A stretch of DNA of 64,000 nt from Ceratobasidium sp. AG-K (Eukaryota; Basidiomycota; Agaricomycetes; Cantharellales; Ceratobasidiaceae), in NCBI GenBank assembly GCA_037039685.1, contig JAWNGF010000004.1:992001-1056000 (forward strand). Reading direction: 5' to 3'. The notes beneath the pieces are model-generated. The model was not told where the DNA came from. It did no database searches and was given only the letters and a program-made list of their open reading frames with translations. The position numbers and the translations under genes are program-made. Positions 1-10,199 of the stretch are shown here, one piece after another (position 1 is the first letter of the stretch; every line of letters starts with the position of its first letter).

Positions 1-185
1 AATATTCAGAATGATCTGCCCACGCAACCCAAAGTAATGCGAAAACAAAAGACCAGATAGAGCATACAAACAGAGCGGTGATTGAACGAGCGTGTAGTGT
101 ATATTTATAGGTACAATAAATGAAGGTGGCAAGCTATTCGTCCATACACCTATTAGGTTCAAGTCAGCAGTGCATTATTAGAAGG

Positions 186-2323
186 CTAAAGAAGAACGTA
201 CCAGATCTCCAGCTTGCCTTCCGATCGACCCCTGGCGGATTCACGTGCGGTCTCGATGGCGAGTTCATAGTCGCTCTCATCGCGCATCGACACTCGACCA
301 CCGTCCTCGTCTTTGAACTTGAGCCCGAGCGTACCAACCGCACGTCCAAACTTGGCTGAAACCTTCTCCAAAAACTCCTCAAAGCGCATATCGGGGGAGA
401 TGGCCATGCCGCGTACATCGTCCTTGTAATGCAGCTGGAAAAAAAATTAGGACAGGAAGAAAAAAGTCGAGTAAAAACATGCCTTGACCCGAATCTTGGA
501 GAGCTCGTACGTTCCGTCCGAGTACTCCCCACTGACGTATCCTTCCTCCTCTTCGTAGCCGCGTGTTGGACGACGAGACATTTTTCGGCGCAGGTCCGCG
601 TTGCTCCCACCGTAAGAGCTCGCAGGCGCTCTGGGTCGATCATCGCCGCGCTGGTCTCGCTGATCATATCGGTCTCTCTGGTCGTATCCACGAGGAGCCA
701 ATCCACCAATTGATCCCGACCTCGAGGGCGGCATTGAAAGCGGCGGCGGGGCGTTCTTGGTCTGCGCCGCCCAGTTCGCAACATTATGATCAGGCAAAGG
801 CGGAGCATCTTCGTATGCGGCAATATAATCGTCGTAGATCTCAGTAAGGCGCGGATCCGGCCGACTCCTAGACTGTTCCCGCCTCCGTGACTCTTCCCTG
901 TCGTCCCGCCGGGGATCTCTCCGCGACTCGGAAGCAGGACTTCGCTGAGGGGTCATCAACGGTTCGCCGCCCGACATGACAGGTAGCCTTGGCGGCCCCT
1001 GGCTCTGCATGGATCCACCCGTTCCAGGCCTGCTCTGTTGACTCTGTATTGAACCACCTGTTCCCGGTCGGCGCACACTCAAGCCTCTGATGGGAGCCGG
1101 CCCGCCTGTACTTCCTCCACTTCCACTGGCACTCGTATTCCGGGACAATGCGGCCGAACTGGGACCTCGGGATAACCCCGCTGCCGAACTAGGAGCTCTG
1201 GACAACGCGGCGCCGGAACTTGGGTTGCGAGATAGAGCTGGTCGAGGCGGGGCGCTCACGGCAATTGTGGCGCTCTTCTGGAGGGTTGGCGGGGCAGGTC
1301 TCGGAGGTTCGGGGACTTTGGGTGGTGGTGCAGTCTCGACTCGGGCCGCAGTTGTCGCTGAGCGGGAGAGCGGGATAGGGCGGCCATCAGTGATAGGCGC
1401 ACCAGAGGGCGTGAGTCCTTGCTGAAGGCGGGTGACACCGGTGAATGTCGTGAACGCGTCGTTGGCGTCCGAGGCGGCAATCAACTGGGCCTTGCCAAGG
1501 TAGTCCTTGGTCTTGGCGTTTTTCAGTTTGGACTCCGACGGGCGATACAGGACTCCAACGGGCTAATGGTGGCGTAAATATTGACGAAACTGATGAAGAA
1601 AGGAGAACACGTACGATGGAGAAGACCGTATATCCCTCGCCCCTGTCTTGGATCGCGTCGTCAATGACACCGTGTTCCTCGGTGACCTTGGCTTGTTGAG
1701 CGTCACGCATGTCTCGCATGCCGTTGTCGATCTGGCCGAGGTAGACGAGACATAATCCCCTGGAGCGTTGTCAGTCGTCATGCCGCGGAAGCAGATGCAT
1801 AACGTACTTGTTGAAAAGGACCTCGGCAGAGTACAGGCGGAACTTGAGTCCCAGTTGCTCATAGTTTCTATTGTCACTGTTTCAGCACACGGCCCAAACG
1901 GGAGAAGCAACTCACATGGCCTGGTTTCCTCGAAGGTACAACAAAGCCTCGTCGAATTCGCGATAGGCCTCTTCATAGCTGCCGAGTAGGAAGAGGCTGA
2001 CACCGCATTGGAAGTAGGCAACGGCGAGGTACTTGTCTAGGGTGACGGCGTCCCGGAATTGTTGGATGGCTGTCTCGTGCTCCCCAATGGTGGCATAGAT
2101 CAGGCCAATGTTGGTGAGAATCTTGGAGGATTCTGCTATACGCTGCATAGGGGTTAGTGATATCACACCGAGCACACCGAGCAGCTTACACTGAATATTT
2201 CCAAGGACTTGTCAAAGTCTTCTTCGTCGTATGCCTTGAGGGCGCTGGCCCAGGTTTCGAGCTCAAGCTACAAGGAATTAGCACAGTAGGGAGCACCGGC
2301 ATGTCACCCACCTTGAGGGACAT
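186..2323 (-). CDS. noxR: NADPH oxidase regulator NoxR (p67phox-like)
   Basis: Activating subunit of fungal NADPH oxidase, the counterpart of p67phox; with Rac GTPase it switches on superoxide production by Nox at the plasma membrane (family knowledge). The protein is roughly 600 aa. The start is at 2321-2323: exon 1 encodes only MSLK and splices to LELETWASALKAYDEEDFDK, which matches NoxR N termini. TPR repeats follow (around 1912-2160, ILTNIGLIYATIGEHETAIQ). The region around 1640-1860 carries YSAEVLFNKGLCLVYLGQ and EGYTVFSI, characteristic of NoxR. A long Ser/Pro/Arg-rich disordered stretch (about 540-1480) leads to a C-terminal PB1 domain (186-530: IRVKLHYKDDVRGMAISPDM, then the DEDGGRVSMRDESDYELAI acidic cluster). 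Several introns of about 50 nt. No break was found. Family assignment is firm; exon borders are by eye. Confidence 0.9.
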
Positions 2324-3642
2324 TGTGTGGTAGCGTGCCGGACGCGGGTCGGGGGTCGTATATAAGGAAAAAGGGCCTGCCGGGAGATCGAAACAATCCG
2401 GCCAGCGGATGGACGCACTCTAACACAATCGATCAGCGTTTCATAAGCCAATTTCCCGCCACACTGGCAAACATGGGCCAATAGAAGGAAGATAAAATAT
2501 GCTGTTGACTGGCGAAAGCAATGGCGGCGCTGTACTCACATGGCTGTAGAGGGTGACTCTGGGATAAATTTCTGCGCTCGCGGCCTTTGTTCAGTCCGAT
2601 AAGTATGTCGCTACGACTGCGCGTGGCATCGTCATGGGGCAACCGCCGGCTTGCCGGAATAGACTTCCGATTCTCAACTGGACACCTTGGATCTAATCGC
2701 TTCCAATTCACTAGTAGTAGTTCTAGCTTTCCGTCCTTGACACTCTGTCGCCCAATGCTGCCCCGCACCTCCGACGTCAGTCCAATGGATTCTCATCCCG
2801 ATTTCAACCTCACTGCCTGCATTCCATCCACCAGCATCTGTCAGACTCTCGAATCCGCAGTCATTCGCGTGTGCACCTTTACACTATTCAAATCGCCGGG
2901 GTCCAAGCGGGCATGATGATCAGCAACCGGTCGAGACTTTGATACACGCGACCTACGCAACAAGGAACCCATATATATCTAGAGTAATACAATCCCAAGT
3001 TCTTAGCATGGCTACCGGCGGCATCTGCAGGCACTGAAGACAACGGACGCAGCAAGTGCACTAGAGTAACCCGCGTGATTCCGGGCACGCACCATTGATC
3101 GTTCATTGTATAGACGAAAAGACACGTTTTCGTAGCGCGTTGCTAACCGAGCATACACGCGCATGTATGTGCCCCTGGCCTCGTTCCGGCGGTCCCGACC
3201 CCCCATTCTTGTCTTCCTAGCAACGGACTTAACAAACCTCATGTGGGAGAATGTTTTGCCGGTAATACACCTTGCGCAGGTCGTTTACGTCAGACTTGGT
3301 ACATTGTAAGGGACGCCAAGGAGCGGCCTTGCGGTGCTCATTTTTCAGACGACGCTCCCTCTGCGTGGACGTAGGCGCGTTATTTCCAAACAGGCGGTGC
3401 CGGTATGTTCAAGGGCCGTGTCCCTCAGCCAAGCAGATTTTAATAAAACCAGGCTCGATACCCCGCTTGCCCACGATCCACGCGAGATGATGCAAGTGCT
3501 GTCAGATATTACATGAAGAATCACACACACACAGACATAATTACGAAGAGCGATACAACGTTATTCAGGCCCAATCGATACGCGCGGCCATCCCAAACCC
3601 CTTTTCAGATGCAAAAAAATATTCCCAAAGAACGAATGAGGT
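2324..3642. other. Intergenic region upstream of noxR
   Basis: Short open frames occur on both strands (for example 2587-2916 + and 3012-3242 -), but none has recognisable domain sequence, codon bias or consistent introns. It probably holds the noxR promoter and 5' UTR and the downstream region of the small gene at 3643. No RNA gene was seen. Confidence 0.5.
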
Positions 3643-4128
3643 CTACTCGTTATCCGGGTTCCAATCGATAAGCTCTTTCATGCGATAGAACTCTCGACAG
3701 GGAACGAATAGCGCCGAGTTTTCCACGACCTCCATCGTGAACTGCACAACCCAACTGCTCCATCGGCTCTGCACCTCTCGAGCGCTAAGCTTGGGGGTGA
3801 GATACAGCACCCCTTGAGCAAATTGGCTGGCCATTTCAAGTATGCGTTTGACCGTGGGTGGTACGTAACCCTGGTGGGTGGCGGCGACCAGAGCATCCGG
3901 GCTAACCGTGATTGGGTAATTGAGCAGAGCGCAAGTTAGCTTGCTTGTACTCGTGTCGAAACCGAGCTCAAGAACGGTGCTTTGCACGTGAATAAAGACT
4001 CGCCAGTCCTTGAACTCAGCGCCGGGGCGAGGGAAGAGCTGAACGATTACAGCTCGGACGGGCAACTCGAGCGCCGAGTCGATACGTGCGAGCCAGTGTA
4101 TATCAAGCGTTCGCTTCGAATCCATCAA
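3643..4128 (-). CDS. Small family protein, copy 1 (161 aa, unknown function)
   Basis: Single-exon frame of 161 aa, not matched to a known domain. It is paralogous to the gene at 5879-6364 and of identical length. The two share WRVFI, LELGFD, SKLTCALLN and almost the whole C-terminal third (SAREVQSRWSSWVVQF, ENSALFVPCREFYRMKELID). No signal peptide or membrane segment; the composition suggests a small soluble alpha/beta protein. Homology to copy 2 continues past the stop codon into the 3' flank (about 3560-3640), so the pair arose by tandem DNA duplication. A TATA motif lies 100 bp upstream of the start at the same distance as in copy 2, suggesting that both are transcribed. Function unknown. 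Confidence 0.75.
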   Translation of the reverse strand: MMDSKRTLDIHWLARIDSALELPVRAVIVQLFPRPGAEFKDWRVFIHVQSTVLELGFDTSTSKLTCALLNYPITVSPDALVAATHQGYVPPTVKRILEMASQFAQGVLYLTPKLSAREVQSRWSSWVVQFTMEVVENSALFVPCREFYRMKELIDWNPDNE

Positions 4129-4227
4129 AGTGAAGCTAATAGATTCGCGCGAGGGAAACTATCGAGTGAAAGGGAAACTGCAAAGGGCGTACAAAGGGAT
4201 GGCTGAAAATGGACATCCCTTCGCACG

Positions 4228-4236
4228 ATTTATACC
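4228..4236 (-). promoter_or_regulatory. TATA box of family copy 1
   Basis: Reads GGTATAAAT on the minus strand, 100 bp before the ATG at 4128. The same nonamer sits 98 bp before the ATG of copy 2, so motif and spacing are conserved between the paralogs. Confidence 0.55.
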
Positions 4237-5371
4237 TCTCCCAGCGAGCAGCCACTACTCCTCCTGTTGCTCGCTGAGAGCAAAAAACAGACCATTGCAT
4301 TGTGCAGCGTGAGCTGGGCTTGAATTGCGACGACGTTGGGGGTGGTGCCAGTGTGCGCATGTCGCGAACTCTGCTTAAGCGATGGTTGCGAGTCACCGAC
4401 ATAGGTATATGCGTATTCCAGAAAGCTCTTGAGGTGATTGATTAGTATGGGCCTACTTGACATGCTTTGGTTAAAAGGGATGACCCGCTCACTCTTCAAT
4501 GACTTCGGGCTGAAATGGGATTGCTGTCACGACGCGTCGATCGGTTCGAAAGATCTGCAATGTAATTGTATGTCAACCCCCAACGTTCCATAGGCATGTT
4601 GGCAGGTTACAGGCATTGAGGTTGACATTGACAGTTTCCTGAGCCTAGTCCTCGCACACACTAGGAGGAACGTGAAGTTGAGCATGTTGCTTCTTTGGTC
4701 ACGTGCTTCCGTGCTTGTGACGTTCCTCCTCTCTTCGTGATATACTACCAAGCTTACCTTTGTTCAATCTAACTATTCCGGAAGTTCTGCTTTGCACCAG
4801 ATAAAGTATGTGATATCACATTGTATGGATGTGGTAGGTCACTACTATCGTACGACCCTACCTTGCACTCGGTGATTGAGCTTGAGAGCTATGGTTCAGA
4901 CGCATATGGTATCCGCATGCATGCACTAGCTCTTGATCGCTAGCTTCTTTGCTCGGGGAATTGATCTATGATATATTGTCATCCTCGCCTTGACGTAATT
5001 CTCATACTCTGGAACTCCGGCTTCATGCTAAGCGGGAACTGCTACTTTATTCTGTGGATTTGATTTTGTAGAAGTGTGGTGTGACCTGTACTTTAACATG
5101 ATTGTGCTCTGCGCAGGATTGCCTCGCATGTGGCTTGATGCATGTAAGTTAAGACACATACAAGCGCGCAAAACTATAAATCCGCCAAAGTTATTCTTCA
5201 CGGGCTATCGTGCTTAATGGAAAAACGACGTGGTATCATCGCGATTGAATTCGCCTATGGCGAGATCTGGGTCGGCATTCTGTGCGCTAAAATTGGGGTT
5301 GATGGTCTGCTTGTGATCGGTATTTTCAGCCTCCTGCACAATTCAGCAGTAGACTATGGGTTGACGTTGTA
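4237..5371. other. Intergenic region between copy 1 promoter and the mobile element
   Basis: AT-rich sequence with no frame worth calling and no RNA gene seen. It ends at the TA dinucleotide that borders the inverted-repeat element. Confidence 0.5.
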
Positions 5372-5607
5372 CATTGGGTGACAAATTAATTGCACCACGT
5401 GACCGAACTTTTTTTTTTTTTTTTGGATACAACCACGTGACCGAACGTCGATTTTCGAGCTCTGGCTCTTAAATAACGCAACAGCACACGGACTGCAACT
5501 ATACATGTACACTATGATATTCTCAAGTCCTTCTGGCCCGTTCTTCGAGAGCCAGAGCTCGAAAATCGACGTTCGGTCATGTGGTGCAATTAATTTGGCA
5601 CCCACTG
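5372..5607. mobile_element. Tc1/mariner-like MITE with 60-bp terminal inverted repeats
   Basis: A 236-bp non-autonomous element. The left terminal repeat is 5372-5469 (60 bp once a 38-bp secondary addition is removed) and the right one is 5548-5607. They are inverted copies with about three mismatches over 60 positions. The ends read CA(T/G)TGGGTG(A/C)CAAATT and the element is bounded on both sides by TA (5370-5371 and 5608-5609). A CAGT-type terminus with TA duplication is the hallmark of Tc1/mariner insertion (established knowledge). The 78-bp core has no coding capacity, so it must have been moved by a transposase encoded elsewhere. Confidence 0.85.
5394..5446. repeat. Poly(T) retroposition-like stub with 15-bp direct repeats
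   Basis: Inside the left arm of the MITE, 5394-5408 and 5432-5446 are identical 15-mers (ACCACGTGACCGAAC). They flank 16 T followed by GGATACA. The right arm carries only one copy of this motif, which shows the state before insertion. On the minus strand the order is repeat, TGTATCC, A16, repeat, as expected for a severely 5'-truncated poly(A) retroposition. Replication slippage is the alternative but would not explain the 7-nt non-homologous part. Confidence 0.6.
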
Positions 5608-5878
5608 TATGGGCACCTCTACTGTCAGCTCAGCTAAGCTCACAATCCAGCGACTCCCCTTTGCGCAATTATCTTGACTTAGGTTTGGTACTCCGCTGCT
5701 CCTGATATATCAAAAAAGAAAAAGAAAAATCCGGTTTTACACGCTATCGAGAGTGTTATACAAGTCGTAATCGTGAGATACAATATCATGATACATCGTT
5801 ATTCCAGTCCAATCAATGCACGCGGTCATCCTGAGCTCTTTTTCAGACGCAAAGGTATTCAAAAAGAACGAATGAGGT

Positions 5879-6364
5879 TTACTCGTTATTCAGGTTCCAA
5901 TCGATAAGCTCTTTCATGCGGTAGAACTCTCGACAGGGAACGAATAGCGCCGAGTTTTCCACGACCTCCATCATGAACTGTACAACCCAACTGCTCCATC
6001 GACTCTGCACCTCTCGAGCGCTAAGCTCGGGTGTAAGATTGAGCACTGGCTTGGCAAATTGAGTGGCAATTTTGAGTATATGCTCGACCGTGGGGGGTGA
6101 GTATCCTTGGCGAGCTTGGGCGACCAGAGGGTCTGCTATTACGCTGGTCGGGATTGGGTGATTGAGTAGAGCGCAAGTTAGCTTGCTCATGCTCGCATCG
6201 AAACCAAGCTCGAGAGCGCTGCTTTGCATGTCGATGAAAACTCGCCAGTCTTTGAATCCGGCATCGGCGCGAGGGAAGAGTTGAATGGTGATGCCTTGAA
6301 CAGAGGTCCCGAGCATTGAGTCAACGGATCCAAGCCAAAGTACGTCAAGCACTTGTGAATTCAT
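5879..6364 (-). CDS. Small family protein, copy 2 (161 aa, unknown function)
   Basis: Paralog of the gene at 3643-4128, same length, single exon. The open frame extends upstream to 6463, but that first ATG overlaps the TATA box. The ATG at 6362-6364 (MNSQVLDVLWLGSVDSM) aligns with the start of copy 1 and was chosen. Shared blocks are QLFPR, DWRVFI, LELGFD, SKLTCALLN, VQSRWSSWVVQF and FVPCREFYRMKELIDWN; the middle is more divergent (PTSVIADPLVAQARQGYSPP). No known domain recognised. The intact frame and conserved promoter distance argue that it is a functional gene. Confidence 0.75.
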   Translation of the reverse strand: MNSQVLDVLWLGSVDSMLGTSVQGITIQLFPRADAGFKDWRVFIDMQSSALELGFDASMSKLTCALLNHPIPTSVIADPLVAQARQGYSPPTVEHILKIATQFAKPVLNLTPELSAREVQSRWSSWVVQFMMEVVENSALFVPCREFYRMKELIDWNLNNE

Positions 6365-6461
6365 CAAATAGAAATAATGCGTTTGCGGGGATGAGCCAGT
6401 TGAGTGCGTACAAAAAAAAAAGCATACAAGGGGGGTCTGGAAATGCGAGCCTCCATGCAAC

Positions 6462-6470
6462 ATTTATACC
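6462..6470 (-). promoter_or_regulatory. TATA box of family copy 2
   Basis: GGTATAAAT on the minus strand, 98 bp upstream of the chosen ATG; identical to the motif before copy 1. Confidence 0.55.
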
Positions 6471-7907
6471 CCTGATGCTGAATAGTCGCACGCCCCACTC
6501 GCCTACTTTCTCCCGGCGCAGGAGAACAAACCTCTTTGGTCGAGAGATAGATCATTCCCACGACAACAATGTGGTATTCAAGTTTCATGTGTGGTCTCCT
6601 ATGCTTGAGCCATAATGTTTGTAGATGGCTTGAGTGTACCCAAGCTCTAGAATGATCCTATTGTGGTCGTTTTAATCCAAGAATCGGTATGATCCGATGG
6701 AAAGAGTAGAACCTGACCCGTTAGTCTAGTATCACCAGAATGCCTGAATACTCGGGAGAAGCCCGGCAAGTCCGTCTTCTACCCGCTATCAGGATCACGT
6801 TGTTCAACCGAACAATTACTCAACTGAACCGAACGGGGTCAACCCTCGACGCAGCTACTTGGGTGAGGCATTATTGTGCCGTCCGCATGTCATCGTGCGC
6901 TTCGATCAATCGAAATGGCCGGGCCTCGCCCGAAGTTGATTTGAGTTCCCTCCGGCTGTGTGCCTGCTGCTAGATCGGGGACAGTGGTTATTGTTCCCTG
7001 AGGCTTGGCATCCACCCTACTCCGCAGACTAGAGCTAAAGAGCCAAAATATGCTCGTGTATGTTTGTATATGAGAGTGAGAGGCTGAAGCCGCTCGAGGA
7101 CGATCACGTGGCGAACGCGTGAGGCGCGTCACTTCGCAATCGCGACCTGTACTACCTTTGTTAAATCTTACTTTCTAGAGTATTCAACTCTGTGCTGGGC
7201 TGAAGGGACTACTATGTGCAGCCGTTACAATATATCAAAGCGGTGCTACGCCTGATTTACGTTCTGGTATGTAGTTCCAGACCAGGGATTCAGGTCTATT
7301 TACAGTACGTATGGATGCATCAACGGACTAGATATCCACTCTGAATACGTGTAGTACTGTGTTCTGTGGTACCGGCCTGAGCTGTAATGATTGCGGGCCA
7401 AACTTATATTTGAAAGCTCCAGCCTCATTGGGTCGCTGGATGTTGCGGAACGGAGTGGCGAACTGATGTAAAACTACGGGGTAGACATGTGTCGGTCATG
7501 GTTCCAAACTGGCATAAAATTCGACGTTTGTATGCCCTTCCTAGTGTACTTCTTCCCTCCCGTGTGCTAGTTCAAGTGACCCCAAGGCTTCGTTCAAGCG
7601 GTGTAAACCATATGAAAAGGACGATATTATGATTTCTGAAGTCGGTAATGTACACCAAGATAATTGTGTAATACAAATATACAAATAAATAGTAATGCCC
7701 AAAAGTGAAAGTTAACTTATGCTGATGGTAGACCAATCGATGTGAAGAACTGAGATATCGATATCAATGAAAAGGCCGGGTATTTCGTTGGACTGTTGTT
7801 GGGTATATGCATACTAGAACTCGCAAGATGTGTACATGATGTCACAGACCATGTCTCGACTAAATTAGATGCATTAGTGACTGGTCGTTTAAAGTGGCAA
7901 ATTAAAC
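6471..7907. other. Intergenic region
   Basis: About 1.4 kb with only short unrelated frames on both strands (such as 6740-6973 + and 6890-7132 -). No recognisable gene, repeat or RNA was seen. Confidence 0.5.
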
Positions 7908-8582
7908 TTACATTTCGTTCGCCCTGCTGTTGATAAATGTTACTGGCCTCGCACTAACAGAGCTAGGGCAGCTGCCTACTTCTCCTTGGGTCCATGCTTG
8001 CCAAATTTCGATAGCCAGTGCTTGTACCGCAGAAGGTACAACACGGCCTGCTCGGTAGAGCGCACCAACCAAGGTCAACGCCCAAGTAGAAAAGAACTCC
8101 TCGAACTGAGCGGAAGTGATGCTCTTGCTAGCCAAGGCAGTATGCAGACCGTTGCGTATGATAGTGAGATAGAGCTCGTAGAATGTGTAAGGCTTGCGGC
8201 TCCTTGGCGATTCGTGAATCGCAAAGTCGATACGGTTCGCAACCGCCAGTTCTGCCTCAATCTCAGATGTGACGCGGTAGGTAAACATGATTTTGGGGAT
8301 CGAGTGTCGCGAAAGCTGCCACTCGACTTCGATCATTTCACTGGGGTCGTCTAGGACTGCATATACTCTCCAGATGTGGAGACCGGCGACCCTGGGGTCC
8401 TCGTAAGTGCAGACGCTGAGTTTGGTGATTGTCCGACCAAAGAAATCTTCGAGGGCGTCGTTTCCTGCGGTTGCACGACCATGGGACCAGCCGGGGTTGG
8501 GAGCGTAGGGAAGCTCTACCAGGGTGGGGGCGGAAGGCTTGTTGATTGGGCGTTTGAACATCCGCGAAAGCTTGAAGACCAT
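7908..8582 (-). CDS. Hypothetical protein, probable distant member of the same small family (224 aa)
   Basis: Single-exon 224-aa frame with a basic N terminus (MVFKLSRMFKRPINKPSAPT) and no known domain. Its layout mirrors the two 161-aa proteins: a central HIWRVYAVLDDPSEMIEVEW strand pair where they have DWRVFI and LELGFD, then a helix with F..W and a C-terminal ALYRAGR where they have SSWVVQF and ENSALF. The resemblance is weak and inferred from order and spacing. A TATA-like GGTATATAACC lies about 58 bp upstream (8638-8648). It shares orientation with its two neighbours, which fits an old tandem array. Function unknown. Confidence 0.65.
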   Translation of the reverse strand: MVFKLSRMFKRPINKPSAPTLVELPYAPNPGWSHGRATAGNDALEDFFGRTITKLSVCTYEDPRVAGLHIWRVYAVLDDPSEMIEVEWQLSRHSIPKIMFTYRVTSEIEAELAVANRIDFAIHESPRSRKPYTFYELYLTIIRNGLHTALASKSITSAQFEEFFSTWALTLVGALYRAGRVVPSAVQALAIEIWQAWTQGEVGSCPSSVSARPVTFINSRANEM

Positions 8583-9005
8583 GGTGAGAGTTGATTGCGA
8601 GGGGAGGGTTTGCTGAGTGACTGGGACAGGTAAGGGAGGTTATATACCTGTGTACCGTTATGGCCTTCCGAGGTTAATTTGGACCACGGACCATGGTCAA
8701 CGCGGTGAACAGCAAAGGAACAGCGGATGGCGATCGCCATGTTTGGAAACCCAACAGGGCGATTTTCATTGTGTTTGACATGTCGGCGTTCCATCGACTA
8801 ACGATGGAACTTCCGTGGTGGCGGTACCCGTTCCAGAGTTCGCGCTTAGCCATCGGGCACGACAAATGGGGTTTATCGAAGTGTGCCACCAAGGGCGGTG
8901 CTTGAGAGCGGTGCACAAACAATCTAATCAACTAAGCGCCCAAAGGGATTAGGTAACAACAACAAACTACTGTCGTATCTTAGCCTCGACCAACACATCG
9001 TCACT
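8583..9005. promoter_or_regulatory. Divergent intergenic region
   Basis: Lies between the start of the minus-strand gene ending its 5' side at 8582 and the plus-strand RRM gene starting at 9006. It must hold both promoters. A TATA-like motif for the left gene is at 8638-8648; no clear motif was seen for the right gene. Confidence 0.45.
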
Positions 9006-10034
9006 ATGAGTCTTTCCCTTGCTGAGCGTCTTGGTATTCCAGCCGCGCGCACTAGAGGCGCAGCGCCTCGGCAGGAGTCAGGATCTCGCAAAACTCCATA
9101 TGTTCGTATCTCAATTGACCATTCCAGGACACGCAGCTTAACCTCGTATCGGTACTCCAGGACCGCCCTTCGTCGCCTCCTCGCGACACCGATGCGCAAT
9201 GGAAACATGACAAGTACGCAGAAGTGAATGACATTGCTGGAGGCGTACTCGGTGCCCGGTTGTTTTCTGGGGCTGCTCGGGCGGGAAGTGGAGGCCCGTC
9301 TTCCGCTGGAAAGACCCGTGTTGCTGTCGATAGCGCAAGGCTCTTGCGTGCCCTCGGTGAAGCGAACACTCGCAATGGAAATGAAGGGCGAGCTGCACCG
9401 GGTGGCAAGGCAGCATCTGGTTTGGAGATCCGTGGCGCCAGTACAGGGACTACCGTCGAGGTCCGAGAGCTGGTGCCTGGCACAACCAGTGCAGATGTCA
9501 AGGTGGGTATTTTCGCAAATTTGCTATCACATGATGGCTAATACAATTTTATTCTAGGAAATCTTCCAGCAACATGGCGAGATCATCAGTCACAAAGAGG
9601 TCAAACCAGCAGGTCATACACCAAATAGCGTAACTGTTCGCCTCAAGTTTGCCAATCAGAAAGAGGCACAATCTGTAGTCGAGGCGTATCATGGCCAAAA
9701 GGCTGACGGACGTGTGCTCTCGGTCAAGATTTGCGATGCTCCACTTGTTGAAGCAACCGCCACGTTGTTATCCTCGGGAGGGAAAATCGACAAATCGGTT
9801 GATATTTTGGCGCAGCCAGAGAGTAGCAGGTAAGTACTACTTGATTCATTATATGAACGTCTTCTTATACTAAATAAATACTTCAGTAAAATGTATTCCG
9901 ATGCACTGGTGAATGATCCCGGTGCGATTGTTCTCACCCGTCCATTGAACAGCGGACGAGGCGGACGCGGGGGTGGGCGTGGCAACCGTCGGGGCCGCCG
10001 CGGAGCTCGTGGCAGCGGTATGGACATCGACTAG
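9006..10034 (+). CDS. RRM / RGG-tail RNA-binding protein (ALY/Yra1-like)
   Basis: Nuclear RNA-binding protein, probably an mRNA export or processing adaptor by analogy with ALY/REF (inference). Exons: 9006-9101, about 9165-9499, about 9557-9829 and about 9887-10034, with introns of 56-63 nt. The N-terminal part has AQWKHDKYA and LGARLFSG. The single RRM runs from TTVEVRELVPGTTSADVK (RNP2-type strand) through EIFQQHGEI and SVTVRLKFANQKEAQ (RNP1-type strand). The C terminus is a GRGGRGGGRGNRRGRRGARG tail ending in MDID. An Arg/Gly tail with one RRM fits Yra1-like factors, but the canonical N-terminal UAP-binding motif is not obvious, so the precise role is open. No frame break seen. Confidence 0.75.
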
Positions 10035-10199
10035 CCAAAGCCTTTATTCTTGTGTATGTACCAACAGTGATCTCCTTACGTGATGTCTTTTGCCTTAGTA
10101 TATGTTCAGTCTCTGGTTGATAACTTCCCCAAAACATTCGATTTACAAAACACAATCTATAATGTAAAAACCCAGTTCCGATTTGATGACATAGCATAC

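Noticed and set aside
164..823. 219-aa frame antisense or alternative to the noxR exons
   Set aside because: It overlaps the NoxR PB1 and linker exons on the same strand in another frame; Arg-rich out-of-frame translation of GC-rich coding sequence.
2433..3242. Several open frames of 70-110 codons upstream of noxR
   Set aside because: No recognisable motif, overlapping on both strands, and no consistent splice sites.
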